Origin: Pempheris klunzingeri
Lineage: Eukaryota > Chordata > Actinopteri > Acropomatiformes > Pempheridae
DNA: 64,000 nt
Assembly: GCF_042242105.1 (NCBI RefSeq)
Contig: NC_092032.1
Span: 14,991,915 to 15,055,914, forward strand
Direction: 5' to 3'
Numbering within the stretch: position 1 is the first letter of the stretch; each line of letters begins with the position of its first letter. Positions 24,258-39,200 of the stretch are shown in pieces. The translations under genes and the position numbers were made by a program. Under the pieces are notes generated by a model. The model did not search any database. It saw nothing but the letters and a program-made list of their open reading frames with translations, and was not told the origin of the DNA.

Positions 24258-27200
24258 TTACTTTTTCATCTCCAGGATTCCACTTCCTGGGCCGCGCCTC
24301 TTCGCACTGCAGATGTTACAAAACTGCAGCCCAGGAATCTGAAATGGGGAAAAAGGGAAAATGTATAGGAGTCGCAATATAAGACAGAAAGTTATGTTTG
24401 AGATCCTTTGAGATAAAATACAACAGTGTCTGGGGAAGCACACGATGGGAAGATATGATTCATGTACAGCTCAAGAGCAAACTAAAGGAATGTGATGTGT
24501 TAGGAGTGACACAGAGTGCAGAGGCAATACTTACTGTTCCTGAAGATGGCAAACATTCCTTGTGGAACATGTGCCTGCAGTGAAACACCACCACGCTGAA
24601 GGGTTTGGCCATGTCTGAAACACAGGTGTGACTCAAAAATGAGCAACAAATAGCTTTCAAATGCAATACAACATGAAAATACTGGGAGACAACCACAAAG
24701 AAAACCCACCTGACGGTAATATTGTAGCATGACACGACTCGCAAATGTTCTCCTCTGAAAAGAAAACAAACATTTAGTGTGAGTACAGTTTAAAACGACT
24801 TAAATTCCACGTATTCTGCATGAACGCCAAGAAAGTGAACCCACCATCGACCCTGACTCCTCTCATCTGCGTTCTGTGCATCTTCTGGAGCAGAGAGAGG
24901 GAGTCGGCCACCAGGATCTTCTTACATCCTTCCCTCAGAAGAATCTTGGAAAAGAAAAAAAAAAAGCTGGTTAATAAACAAACAACACAATGAATAGTTC
25001 ATGAAACTCATTCTTAAAATGAATGATAAGATACACAAGAATGTTAATCTCCCCAGCTCTCACTATCAAAAATAAAATATATTCATCCTACTTAACATAC
25101 TTATGTAGTAATATAGTAAGAAACATCAGTAATCTTTGTGTTTGCAAAAAAAAAACCCAGTCAATGTTTTGCTCCACTCAGATGGAACTTGCAGCCAGAT
25201 ATAAAACAGAATAACTTGAGCTCTTTTGTTGATTTTAAAGTATTAATGCAACCCCCCGCTGACTACACTGGTATCTGTGATGGTGAAATTAAGCAATTGT
25301 AGATATTTTAGTTTAACTCTTGAGTATTCAATTATTTATTGGTGGTTTGATATCTATCTCTCTATCCTTTCTCTTTTATTTTAACTGAATAAATGCTACA
25401 CTAGTAGTGAACAGTGTTTACAGCTATACTATTTTACCATCTGTAAGCCAAACAAGAGAAACTGTTAAAATTGATGTCAAGTGAGAAAAACATGTCAACT
25501 AATCTAAGAGAAACATGTCCAACCTGCAGATTGTAGTCCTGGAGGATTTTTACTAGTGAATCTCTGAGGTTTGGGATCTCCATGCCCTCTTTAATGCGAT
25601 GTATGAGCAGGATGGGATCCACATGAGTACCGATGTTATTGAGCAGACCAGTGATGAATGCTGGGAAGGCAATAGCAGTAAAATAGACACAGGACAAAGA
25701 ATATTACGAGAGTGAGAAAAAAAACGAAGACAGACAGAATAAGTGAGCCAGTGGGAGACTGCATCATACGTGGTTTGTCAATCGAGTAAGAGATGAGATC
25801 CTCCCAGAGCTCTGCATCGTCCTGCTCTTTGGCAAACTCTATGGCCTTGTCCACGTCCTCCAGCTCCTCCATGATCATCTGCAGAGCTCGTCTGCAGTTC
25901 CCCATCCGGCCTGGAAGCAACATGCTGGATTAATGTCCTCTCAATCATTTCAAACACACTTAAACACATTATTTTTGTGTTATGCAAATATTGTGTTGGA
26001 TCCAAACGCAACCTTTCAAACACCATAATGACACAAACTAACTAACCGATCGAGCGGCAGACCAGCTACTAACGTGTTCTGAGGTTAAATTACTGTTTTT
26101 GTCAATGGAGTCTGGTAGCTTTGAAGGGAGCACTATAACAGCTGTTTCTGGTTTAAAAAAAGAATCTCACAGGTGTATCTCTGCGGGGATCCTTTCTATA
26201 ATGTTGAATGACACACATGACAAACACATGTTGAATGACAATTTGAGCCGTTCAGTGGTTACATCAAGCACTTTTAATGAACATATTTTGATGGGCACAG
26301 TTGCCCCACACCAAAGTTGTCCTTTAATTTGAACACTTACTGAGCAGGAAGACAGTCTCCTCAACAAAGTTCCTCTGCTGACAAATCTCTAGAGCCTGAG
26401 AGAAAAACACAGAAATGAGAAGACGAAATAATTCACGTCTTGTAGTTTTGGGAAACTAAGCAGCAAGATAACGTAAAAATTGTACCTTTTCGAGTGGGCA
26501 GTGCGTGCTATCTCTCAGGAATGGTAAGAGATTTGGCCGGTCATATTCGGCATACAGGCCTATCTGTCTCTCGTGGTATTTTTGGCCTTTGTGGTGGTCC
26601 CGTTTGAACAGTTTATGGAGGTACTGTGGGGAACATGTGAATGAAATCAGTCCCGAATTCAATTTCGAAAGTTACGGTAATTATATTTAAAGTTATACGT
26701 ATATGAGCCTACCACATGGAGAAGCTCGGGCCTGTCTGCTAGTTCCTCCACCACCCTGTCTGTCTGTTAAAAGAGAAAAGGGTTCAGCGGGCAGCAGATT
26801 TTCATCAGATCCTTAATAAAAGATGGAGAGAGGCCAAGTACACTTACCGATATTTTGTCTTCATTGTCGAGAAGCATGTCAACAGCTTTCTGATGACGCA
26901 CATTTTGAGAACAAATTATTCAGATGGACAAAGACCAGCATGTTACATGTAAGACTGCTGCATTCATCGAGAGAACGTCATACAGTGCTCGTTTCTTTTC
27001 ACTAAAAACACTTGAAAAAGTAAACATGTGACAATAAGCACGACAACAAAAAGTTTCCAGTCTGTGATCGGACTTTCACCTCTTTGTCGAAGTCCATGAG
27101 GAGCACGATCTTGTCCTCTATGGAGGAGAAAAGGTTGTGTTTGTGGATCAGCTGGTAAACATCTTTGTGTCTCAGTCTCAGGTAGATTTCTAAGGCTCGG

Positions 27201-30200
27201 TCGTACCGCTGGTCGTATGTGTACCTGCAGCAGCATCAAAGACCAACAAGTTACTTCATGCAGTTAGATGAAAACAAGATTAACAAGTAACATTTTTTAA
27301 GCTGTTATAATGATAATGTCTGAAGAATTGGTTCAGTAATGCACTCACAGTTCAGCCAGCGTGGTGAGCAAGGTTCTGTTAGTGGGGTCCTTCTTCTGGT
27401 GATCAGTGACCGCCTGAACAATGGCCTTGTTATTATACAGCTCTCCAGGCCATTCCCGGATCAGCGTGGCGAAACCCTTTGTGGACAGAGGGACAAACCG
27501 TTTGCTGGTGATCAAGCGATGGATTGACACTGGATTTGTTGCAGGATGTCAAGACTTTTGGGGGACGAAGTACCTCATAATCAGTTTTGAGAAATTCATG
27601 CAAGATCATTTCATAGATGGCCGGTCTGAGACGCAGATCTCCTCTGGGCAAATACTGACTGATGGCCTGAAATTGGAGGGACGTGGAGCAATATTGATAA
27701 AAAAAAAAATACACAAAACTTCATATAAAGAATGCATCTCATTTCATAATTGATCCAATTTCCAACAGAAATTTGTTTTGGCTGAACTCTGCACCAGATA
27801 TCCTGACCCACCTTCAGCTGTCCGATGGTCTTGAACCTGTACACTTCATTTTCCCATAGTTCCATGTTTTTTCCAAGCACCTTTTGAAACTTCCTGAATT
27901 AGAAAAAAAACCCACTTTAATCATTCAGATGAAACAAGATGATTCTGTGTTTTTGGCCTTGTTAGCAGTGGCCACGCTTGTGACTGTAGAGTCACAAAAC
28001 GTTAATAAGGAATGACCATACAGTATATAAGCTGTGTGCACTGTGTGCTTAAAAGTTCAGTCTTCACCTTGGAAATAGTACATGCTGTTTAAAGCTCTGG
28101 AAAAAGTTAGTAAGTGAACCTTGAGTTAATTTTTTTTGTAAAACAATTTGTTTTTGGTTGAATTCCAGGTAAAAATAAAATCTAATCTTATCCATTCAGT
28201 AACTGTGGTAGTTTTAGTGAGAATACATCTAGATTATGTTTAAGACACAGGTGAAATATTCTGCTTTTATATAGAGAATCTGAGTCTAGCATTTATAACA
28301 GAGGGCCTTTGTAATATGGACCATGGAGAATATAATTCTCCAAATATCTCACACACCCACTCATTGTGAAACATATTAACCTGCAGAACACGTGAGCTTA
28401 CCTCGCTGCACCGTCATAGTCTCCTTTCTCCACTAAGTGATTGATGTAAGCCATCCCAATTTTCTGAACATCGTGTCTCTTGATGTTCTTGAAGCTGATC
28501 TCTGCAGCCATCAGGGCCTCCTGTCACAGTTAAACCACAATAACAGGACATGCAGTTAAAACTATTTAATTGTAGACTGTAACCTTTGCAACGTTCGTAA
28601 AATTCAACGGCACCAACCTCGTATTTCTTCTTTTCAAGCAGCCAATCGATATGGTCATCTTGGTCTCGCTCCTTGGCCACGACGATGTCTTTGGGACTGA
28701 TGATGTAGAAGAGCGACTCTCCCTCTGAATGCTCTGTTAATGAAAATACATTTATGCCTCTGCGTATTGTACATTACAGCTGACATTTGATAGTCGATGC
28801 ATAATGAAATCAGAGCGCAGTAAAAGGCTGCGTGACATTTCTCCGGGGGCTGTTTTTATAGTCTCACCGAGGCGGTAGTCTCTGCACTCGTTGTCTTGGA
28901 AGTTGCGCACAGTCAGCGCGTCTGAGGAGATCTCCTCGCAGCTCTCGGGGTGAGGCTGGATGATGTCGAGACGAGGCCGCGCACGAAACTCCTCGTCCTG
29001 CACACACACACACACACACAAACACACACAATCATACCACGTTTGCCCCTCTGACATATTAGTAAAACATATTAATGAAAGAAGTATCATTACCATGTGA
29101 TCAGTGTTCTCCTTCACAAAGTACAGGGTCACGAGTTGATCTGCCAGCGGTGCCAGGCCACTGATGAAAAACTCGGTCTCAAATGCAGACACTGTTTGAA
29201 AAAAAATTCAGAGAAACCAAACAAGAGATGATGAAATACACCATCCTCTTGTTATAATGCATTTAATCTATTTGTAAGTTGTCCACACAACCAGAGTTTT
29301 GAAGTCCTGCTCTACTATATCAACCTCTGCTGCTCTCCTTGTTGTTAAAATGCTCCTGCATCATTATCACTAACACTAATTCCTCTACATTTATCACAGA
29401 CGGCAGAAAAAGCCACTGGCTACACCGGAGCTTAGCTTGACTGCAGGTCATTTGGCTCCCTTGTTTTTAAACACTGTGTTTTAAACCTATCTCACCTACT
29501 GTTATTCTAGTTCTTTTTTTATTCATCTATTGTGGTTGCCTGTTCTGTCTTTATGTTATAAAGCACTTGGTAACCTTTGTTTAGAAAAATGCCATATCAA
29601 TAAAGTTTTTGTTCTGTTCAAACTGTAAATAACTTTAGCATATTCATATCCGCTGCATATGTACATTATTTTGCACTTAATGCTTCTGCACTTCTGTTAG
29701 ATGCAAGATGTCATTTTGTTGTCTCAGTTCCTGTGCATTTACAATAAAGTTGAACCTATTACATTGTAAATATGTGTATACTATATGTGTTTATACTTAT
29801 TTCCACATAGCGGCTGGGCAGGTCTCTCATTTCGGTGGGATTTCGCTCTTTTACAACACAAATCTGAGGAGAAAGGAAAAAATAACAGGAAATGTGAAAA
29901 ACTGGAATTGCTGGTGTCTGTAATGACTAATGAAAATGTAAACAGAAAAGTAGCAAACCTTGATGGAAGTCCCCCAGCCAACTATGAGAGTGGAATTGTC
30001 TTTCCAGCACAGGCTGCACGGGTACATGTCGGGCCTCAGGCTGACATTATCACGCAGCACGTTTGTGATCCGCTGTTTCGTACTGAGATCATAGATTTTA
30101 ACTCCCTAAAAGAAATCAGGAAAACCCAACTTTAGCATTTTCACATTCATTGTTGTACATTTTATTGGGGTCTGCAACTTTTCTTGGGGTCACTCACCAC

Positions 30201-33200
30201 ATTGTTGGCCCAGGCAATGAGGTTAGCTCTCCACTGGACATTAGTGATTGAGCCCTCGCCTTCATGAAGAACAGACGTCTTCCAGCGATTCAACCAGTTC
30301 CTTTCATACATGAGCAGCTTTGAGAAAGAAAACAGGAGCACATTTAATACTACACAGTTTGCACCTTGAATTAACAGCAGCTCGGGGGTGCAGTGGTGCA
30401 TCCCTGCCTACAGAGGGCAGTAGATGAACAGCACATCACACAGGGGCAGACAGGCTGGCAGGCAGGCAGGAGCTGCTTCTGGCAGAAGGGTGAAACAGCA
30501 TTACAGATTTAACTTTAACTGTGGGGAACTTTCTCATTCACGCTGCTAATGATGAGCTAAAATCTGATTTTTTTCCCCTCATATGAAGATCTTAATTCCA
30601 CTTCAGTGCATTTAGGCACAAAGACAATGAAGACAGATTGCTCATTAGACTCCATCTAAGTGGGAATGCTTCACATTAGCTTCACATTCGGTGGAGGAAG
30701 AAGTAATTTTACAGTTTCACACGGTTGACGTAATTTCCAAGTAGAAGATGGTGTGAAAGCCATAAAGAAAGGGCTGAAAAACTTGATGCATTACAAGCAT
30801 GATTTCATACATCCTTCTTCCTCTCATCATAATAGTTACGGCTTCTTTAGGACACGCACCATTTGTTGTAGTCACAGTGGGTTAGGTGAAGTACAGAAAC
30901 AAGTATTTAAACACGTTCCGTTTTCACGCCATACATATGTAGTGTATTGTCTTCTCTTGTGTGGAAGCTCAGCAACAGTATGGTGTGAAGATAACCACAA
31001 TGCAATGCAGCATCAAGACGGCCACAGATCTCTTTCAGAAACTGTAGTTTAATGTTCAGGCCTTGTATTGTATATGCCGTAGAGGACAAAGCCTGTCATT
31101 CACATTCCTGACATTGTTACTGTCCTTACTATATAAAAGTGATATGAAAAACACCTTCTAAAAGTCCATAATATTACCAAGGATGCAGAGAGAAGGTTGT
31201 ATAGGCTCTTTAATTCAGCGGTTGGGCTATGTTAATAAACAGTTTGCTATACAAAGAGATGATATGACAAAAGAGCTGTGGCGACAAAATTGAATTTCCT
31301 TTGACAGGATGTGGCTCCCGTTGAGGCTTATTGATTTTCATCACAGTCACATTGTGGAGGCCTTCGCAACTTGGAACTGAGAGGAATCAGTGCCAATTGA
31401 AAGAAAATGGCAAAGTAACACTAACAATGGGGTTTCATAAAAAAGTTGTTTTTCCTCACCCCTGTTGTATAAATGTCAGTATACTTTATTTATGGGTGGT
31501 TTTGCCATGACGCTACTCCCGAGCAGTCCACAGTGGTGTAATTGGCATGTGGTAATAGGTAGGTGGTTTTACTTCCGAAAAACACAACAACAAATCTGAT
31601 GTCTAAGATGCTTTTCACCTTTCCTTGTGACATACCTCCCCGAGACAACTTTCAGGAAAGAGATCACTGTATGCGCCCGGAAATCTGAAGACTATGTACC
31701 CTCTTGATAATGACATCTACTTGCTGTGCTTGTGAAGCATTGCCTTTCAAACACTGTTGAGCGAACAGCACTTTGTGAAAATGGGCAGCTCTCCCAAGAG
31801 CACTCCAGCAAAGAGACAGAAGAGTAAGAGCCTTTCACACCAGACAAAGGCCTGTGCATCGCCTTCAGCCGAGCCAAAGTAAGGAGGTTTGCAGGATTCG
31901 GTTTCACCCGGACACAATCAAGATGAATTGGCAGGAAAAGTCTAAAACTGTATATATAATGACTGCAAAAGCAAATACTACTACTCAGACCTACCTTGTT
32001 GCCCCCAGTGACAAACTGTTTGTAGTTTGATCTGGTGAACTGAGGGTGTAATGCCACCACCTGCAAAACACAAAGGACAGATTAGACTACGTAGTTTTTA
32101 TATGGGATTTTTCGTTGTATTCAGGTAATGGTAAGAGCTGCATGCCAAGACACGTAAGTTTTCAGAGAATTTGGTTTCAGCTTACTTTGACGGGACAGTC
32201 AAAGTTATCATGGAAGCCCTCTCTTGTATAGAGACCAAACACTTGAACCTGAAACAGAGACGAGACGGCAGAACGGCAAGAAAAGGTGAATAACTCAAAA
32301 ATTTCTCCTTTAATTGCTGCCTCTGCAACTATCTGAGGCCAGCGGGGGGAATTGTGGTCAGAGAAGACTTTGATTGGCTCCCTATTTCTCCGCTGGGTCA
32401 CCAATTAGTGGACAAGTTGATTCTTTGAACCCTGCAGGGTTTAGAAACATGAGTCCTCATCTTGGACTTGACCAGGGCTTCAGTCAGCTACAACAAACCC
32501 TAATGTACCATTAGAGTACATGACACCCAGTTTCTCTTTATCTGAGGCCCAAAGAGGAAGATGCTTTTTTTTTTTTAAAGTAGGGGAATAATATAAAACT
32601 CTGATGCAATCTCTTTTTTTGAACCGCACCAGCGATTAAGGATTAAGTTAGATTTTCAAAGGATTAACAGCCAACTGAATTGGTTGAGGGCAAACAATTG
32701 CTGTAGCATTGATTTTAATTGTCTGCTCCACTTTTTGTGCGACAAGATCTTGTTTTTGCCACCAGAGTGCTAGAAGTAAGGGGGAGGGTGATATCAGAGA
32801 GCATATCTTGACTGCGAAATCCATGAAGGATGGTGGTAATGATGAGAAGAGACAAGATAACAGCAAGGTGGAGAACATGGAGAGGGTATCCATAGACGGC
32901 TGATGGCTGACTGACAGCTCAGCGGATCTGAGTGCAATCCGTTCCCCTACTCTTCAAAATTGGTACAAGCTTTTTATAAATTCCCGCATCATGAAAAAAA
33001 TATGCGCTTATGAGTAGATGTGGCGAAGATAAAAGTTTGGGTTAATGCTCCAACCGTGGAAGAACTGCCTTCTAAAAATTCACCACCAAACACCTCAAGT
33101 TCCACATCATTAGCATAAAGTTTAACACTGATAAGGTGAGTTTTATATGAATCTGAGGATGAATTATGAAAGATGCTGCAGGCCCAGGGATCAGTAACCA

Positions 33201-36200
33201 GCGGTGATGAGCAGAGAGATCTCACCTTCCCATCCTCGGAGCAGATGCCCACATGCTCTCCACTTTCATCCAGACTGATCTGGTTGATCTTCACTGAGCT
33301 CTGCGGAGACACAATATCAAGGCATCTTTTTTTTAGAGGCGGGCGAATATCTTTGTGGCTGGCCAAATGTTGCTGGCTGACATTTTACCCCACTAAGTGA
33401 AATGCCAGAAAAAGCAAAAAAGGCAAAAATTTGAGTATGTAATGGATGCATAGTCCCATATGTGTCAATGCATAGAGCGTGGCATTAACACTGTGAAGGT
33501 TAGGGGGTCCCAATTCACTGCTGATGCTTTTAAATTTTAGACATTCATGACACTATAGGGCTCTTTAGATAAAAGGATCAACCAAATGGCATAAATTACA
33601 GCAAATGTCACTTAAAAACCATCCCTAAAGGGTTGACTGTGTAGACTAAAGGGGAAAAAGTTTTTTGCTTATCATATATTTACAATTTCTCAAGTGCATT
33701 AGGTTCACCTGGGTGTTTGGTACGCATATTAAATCCATTTCTGTTTTTCACTGTATTCTTACCCATTTATTTTACAACCTACGTCACAAATCCATCAGCC
33801 AGAGCGCAGCGGTGTTCTTCTGTTCAGTAAAACACCTTCCTTGTTTTTCCCAGGCAATGACTGATAACTGGCAGTAAGTTCTTTAGGTGAGTAGCACTTG
33901 AATCAATGTGCTCAGCAGGGACACTACGGTCAGAAGCATGAGTGCAGGTAAACTAATGTAAAACTGCCCCTTTGTGTCGGACAAATCAGCCTTGATTACT
34001 GAATGTTTTTGACTTGCAAATTAAATTACTGTTCGGAACCCATTCCCTCCAAAACAAGTGAGGAGACACGCATGCAGGAAGTAAAATAGTAGGACTAAAT
34101 CAGATTTGTAAGATTAAAGGAAGAGTTCATGTTTGGGAAATATGTTTATCTTCTTTGTTGCAAATAGTTAGATGAGAAGATTCAAATTAAAATTTTGACC
34201 TGATGATGGCACTAGATGAAAAGTCAGGGGATCATAAAAGTGATAACAATTCATCTTGAAGGAGACATTTTTTTTTTTTTTTATTACCAAATGTAGATAA
34301 TTTCATGGCAATCCATCCAATAATTGAGATATTTCACTAAAAACTATAAATGTGAGCTTGCTGGTGGCACTATAGGAAAACTCAGGGGATCACGAGTTAT
34401 TAGAAATATTTATTGTTAATATTCCGATAATATATCATATGATATTATTATCAGCATTAGTCTTTAACATTGGTAAAAAGTTAATCACATGTACCAGCAG
34501 GCCTACAGAATTTCATCATTGTAATCTAAAGGATTTATTGTACTCACAATTTCAAACTTCTGAGTTACATTTCCTTGGATGTCCAGCAGGAAAACCTTTC
34601 CAAAATGGGTACCTAGGGCAAGAAACTGAACAGGGACAAATGTAATGTAAATCAAACCAGAAAACACTTGAAACAAATTCACGACTTTGGAAGAAATCTT
34701 ATGCCTGATGAAGGCTGTGGAAGAGGATAAAAAAAATACTTCCTGGAGCTGGAGCGACATGGGCAGAGTGGGGATTGGGTGGGCTTGGAGGCAAAACTGT
34801 GAAATTGCAGGGGGTGGAAAAGCCCTATTTATTAAAGCATACTGTGTGAAATGGCATTTTTTTTTTCTCAAATTAAAATGCTTAAGCATAATAAATGCAC
34901 TGTACATCTGACTTCTTCCCATGCTCCCCATGCAACCCAATCACCTCCCTGCCCAGCACAGAGCTATTATTTCTACTGAGCAGCAACTGGTTTCTGTGTT
35001 TTGTGCTTCAACAAAAGTGCATATGTGAATGTGCGTGTGTGTGTGTGTGTGTGTACGTGAGTCCACTGGGACAAAAAAATTATAGAAACTGGGGGCTTTT
35101 GGCATTAGATTAAGTGTGTGTTCTTCCACCCCAGCCCCTGCTCCATGCCCTCCTCCTAATCCCCCTCCCTCCTAGACCAGCATGTGGATGTGCGGCGAGC
35201 CCACCATGCTTCAGTGCAGTCTATAATGAAATGCTTATATTTACAGGCACAGCTGAGCATGTCAGACAGAGCCCCTGCAATCTCCCCAAATAAAATAACC
35301 AAAAATAAATAAATAAAGGGTTCAACCTTGTGAGGCGGAGCGACTTTTAAAGGGATTTATCAGAATGGAATTGTTCAAATGAAATTCCGATTCAGACACT
35401 TAAAATATGAGGCAACATAGGGCAATATGTGCCGTCGGTGGCTTTAAGGCTGTGGGAGTTTGCAACGGCGGAGGAGGCTGGTGTGACCACACAGGTAGCT
35501 GGATGGCAGAAGGTACACAAGCACACAAATCCCAGGAAGAAAGACAGTCAGATCAAATTTAGAATTTCAGCAAAGCAATGTCTCTCACTGTGGCATGCTT
35601 GCTATTTTGAGGTTTAAAAAAAAAAGAGGGGACCAAATCCTCAAAGTAAAAATAAATAAATGAAAATCAATAGCGGTTAATAAAACATCAGGTGAGGAGA
35701 CATAACTGGGTATGACTTTCGCTCTGCTCAGGCGTGCATGTGTGCTGCTGGTGCCACAACGATTAACCATCTCGCTGAGAGGGGCCCTCTTAAAAATATC
35801 AGCATTCAGCAAACAACGGAGAGGAGCGAAAAATATGTAAGAGTGGGAATAAAAAGAGGAGAAGACAATGGCGTCTGGTGTCTTTTGATGTACCTCCCTG
35901 AGAGGAAAAGCAGGGGAAGGTGAGAAAAGAATGGGCTGCCTTTACAGATTGAACAGAGGGGATGAAAACCAAGTTTGAAGACTCTCAAATGTGTACATAA
36001 ACAATGTGAAAACTGTACTTGAGATTGGTAGAGTGAAATGCCCTTGTGGATGGTGGATTATAACCTCTACCTTGTCATGGACGGTCATACAGCTGGCTGC
36101 ATCCTTCTGGAGGATTTCTGTCACCCCGTTTGAGAGCCTCTCATACTTCAGCTTGGGCTCCTCCTCGCTGTCCTCCTCCTGGCAGAGAACGTAGCCTTGT

Positions 36201-39200
36201 GAGATGGGCTCTCACAATAACATTGATCACGACATTGATTACAACAGCACTGTGTCCTCTCACAAACGGCACAGTTCACAATGAAAGCTACAGACAAAAT
36301 CATTCATGCAGTAAGCTGAAAAATGGAAAATGTCCACCTCAGTTTATTTAAATCCAACGCTCTGACTTAAAATATGATCTTTTTTAAATTAAGTGAGATG
36401 AGGTTCAACAAGATGGTGGCATGAGTTCATATGCTGCCACTGCAGCTCAACTTAAAGGTGCCCTGTGGAGATTTTGGCCACTAGTGGCGCTACTGAGCAA
36501 TGTTTTTTTCAAAGAAACACTGAATGTAAACAGAACTTTGTTCACAATATAAATTCCACTGGTCAGTCACACAAGACTAAGCTTGATAAACATATTTGAA
36601 AAGAGAGTCAAACATGAGTAGAAAAATCAAAACTAGAAACTAAAAAAAGATCAAAATTAAATTGACTTGATGTCCAATGCATTTAATTGTCCTCCTCTGT
36701 TCAGATCAAAGCCTGTATATAAAGATGGATGACATGACATCCATCTTTCTGTACAGTGTATGGCTCAGACAGAACTCTTCACAAACACTCTTGTGTTTTC
36801 ACTACATTTCACTACAACATGAGAATTATCAATGTAGCTCCTTCAAGTTCATTCTTGAAAAGGATGAGCCCTCATTAGGATATTCTAGTAATTATGTTTA
36901 TTACCGATTAAAGAGCATACACTTATTCATTTTGTCCATAAAGTGGCTTAAAATAGTGAAAATTGTCCATTATAGTATCCAAGAAGCCACCATGAAAAAT
37001 ATCTTGTATTCCTGACAAAGAGTTCAAAACCCATCTATACAGTATCTGCAGCTAATCATCTTAAATGGCAATGAAAAATGTCAAATCTTCATTTTTTTGT
37101 TTGAAAAAAATCCCTGAAAGGATGAATCATCAATATAGTTGCTGGACAATTGAAGCTAATTGTTTCAGCACTACATATACACACACACATAATACCACTG
37201 TATAAAAGAAGATGATAAACAGGGGGGTTATTCTTAGTCTTCAGCAGCATCCCTACAACAATCTGCAGCAAAAAGTAACATAACCAATACATTTTGGTTT
37301 TACATCCACGACGCCCACAATCACTGCTGCAGTGTCACTGAGCAAGACAATGAACCCAGCAGGATCACACCAATGACCAATCCTACATGCACTCAGGCGT
37401 CCCAATAGAAATTCATTTGTCTTGCATGTGCGTATCAGGACATATATGCACAAAGACAAATTTTCATTACCTTGCGCGAAATGCAGCATTAAGTTATGTT
37501 TTCATGAGACCGTGCATCCCCAGTGGCAAACATGAATTTAGTCATTTCATAAAGCAAACTTAAGGTATTCTACTGTGTTGCACTTTCCAGTGTGAGCCAA
37601 CATTTGCGGCCAGTCACAGCCTGAATATTACTCATAATTCAGTTTATAACCAATGCTGCACAGTCTGTGGCTGCCCAGAGGGTGCATCAACTCAAAACAT
37701 TGTCTGCCATTATGTGCTACTGGGTTGGAGGTGGGGGACAATAGCGTGGAAAAAATGTTATTTTCAAAAACAATCCTTTCCCACTCAACAACGCCATATC
37801 TAGGCTATTTCCTGTGTATTCTGGTTGTGAGATTTCTGATGCGAGGGCATTTGTCACGGGTTTCAAAGGTGTATCAAACAACAAAGGCAAACTTCATCCC
37901 CGGAGAGAAACTACTCATTTTTAAACTTTTGCCATCTCTTGTAAGTTGTCTTTTGGTTTGTCAACTACTGAGCTGGCCTCTCTGCTGAAGCCATTTATGC
38001 CATTTTCTTTGTCTTTTGGCAGCTAAGATACACATAAGACACATATAACATTCTCCTTTAACTTTAGCATAGAAAGGAGGACGTGTCCTCTTCAGTAATA
38101 AGAACATTCTTTTTTCTGTCTCTAACACAATGTACCGCTGGGTGACAAATAACAGCAAATCTTGAATAAATGAGTAGAGAAGCTTGACAAATGCAGGTGC
38201 TTCTGCAGTGAACGGTTTGATGACAATAATGTGAAATGAAGTGAATTAACAGTCATCTAACCTCATCTAGAAGTCCAACAATTGGTCGATTAATCGATCA
38301 GTTGGCAACTATCAAAATAATCTCCAACTATTTTGATGATCGATTAATCATTTTTGCACAAATTCTCAGATTTTCAAATGTGCATATTTTCTGGTTTCTT
38401 TACTCCTCGATGAAAGTAAACTGACTAATTTTGGTACAAAATAAGACTTCATAGGGTGTCATCTTCGTGATGACTTGTCTTTTTCATGTCCTTTTACTCA
38501 GTGCCGGTCTCTTTTATTCACTCATTTGTTCACTCATTTTTTTATTGCTTATATACTTATTTTTGCATGTAGGTATTTACATTCTCATTATTATCTCTCT
38601 TTATTTTCTTCTTGTTCGACTTGACTGTCAAATTAATCTGATTATTTTGTTTCAGAGCTTAAGTGAAGAAGAGAGAATAGGTGCTATAGGTCTATTTTTT
38701 TAATCAACTGTCCTTGTAAGTTAAAATGAAACCTATTTCCATGACTATATGAATTGTTCAGGCATCAGGCATCGAAACTACACTCACAGTCAGGCTTATT
38801 ACTGCATTATGTCATCATACGAATCAGACCAGTCTGGCCAAATTACTAAAGTAGTGAAGAGAACAAACTGTTACCCTCCTCCTACTTATTTCTTCTGGGT
38901 GTAGCAGAGTGTAGAGCGAGCAGGCCCTCAGTGCCGTCATCCAGTGAGGCTGCTGTCAACCAGCCAACAGCAGCAACAGATATCAAGCAAGCTACATTAT
39001 ATTGCACTATTAAGTAAATAATCAGCTGCACGCAGCCACTTGGTGGAGGCACACCATCCCACAGTCCCAAAAAGTTTCCCTGTGGGTGTTTGTGTCCGAC
39101 AGTACTGGACAGACTGTGCACAGACATCAGAAAACAGGATGTAGCTCTGTCTATTTACAAGTCTGGAATTTTTCCCTTTCTCTTTCGCACCCTCTTAACT

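Noticed and set aside
24700-24720. Alternative donor TTACC|GTCAGG for the vps41 exon 24754-24710
   Set aside because: Using it breaks the frame into the next exon; CCGTCAG|GTGGGT restores PSDMAKP, the sequence expected for VPS41.
29280-29760. Possible functional poly(A) sites (AATAAA on the plus strand) inside vps41
   Set aside because: They belong to retroelement-like tails and are antisense to vps41, so they should not end its transcript.
35941-36194. Short plus-strand frames over the third vps41 coding exon
   Set aside because: Antisense to a well-supported vps41 exon.
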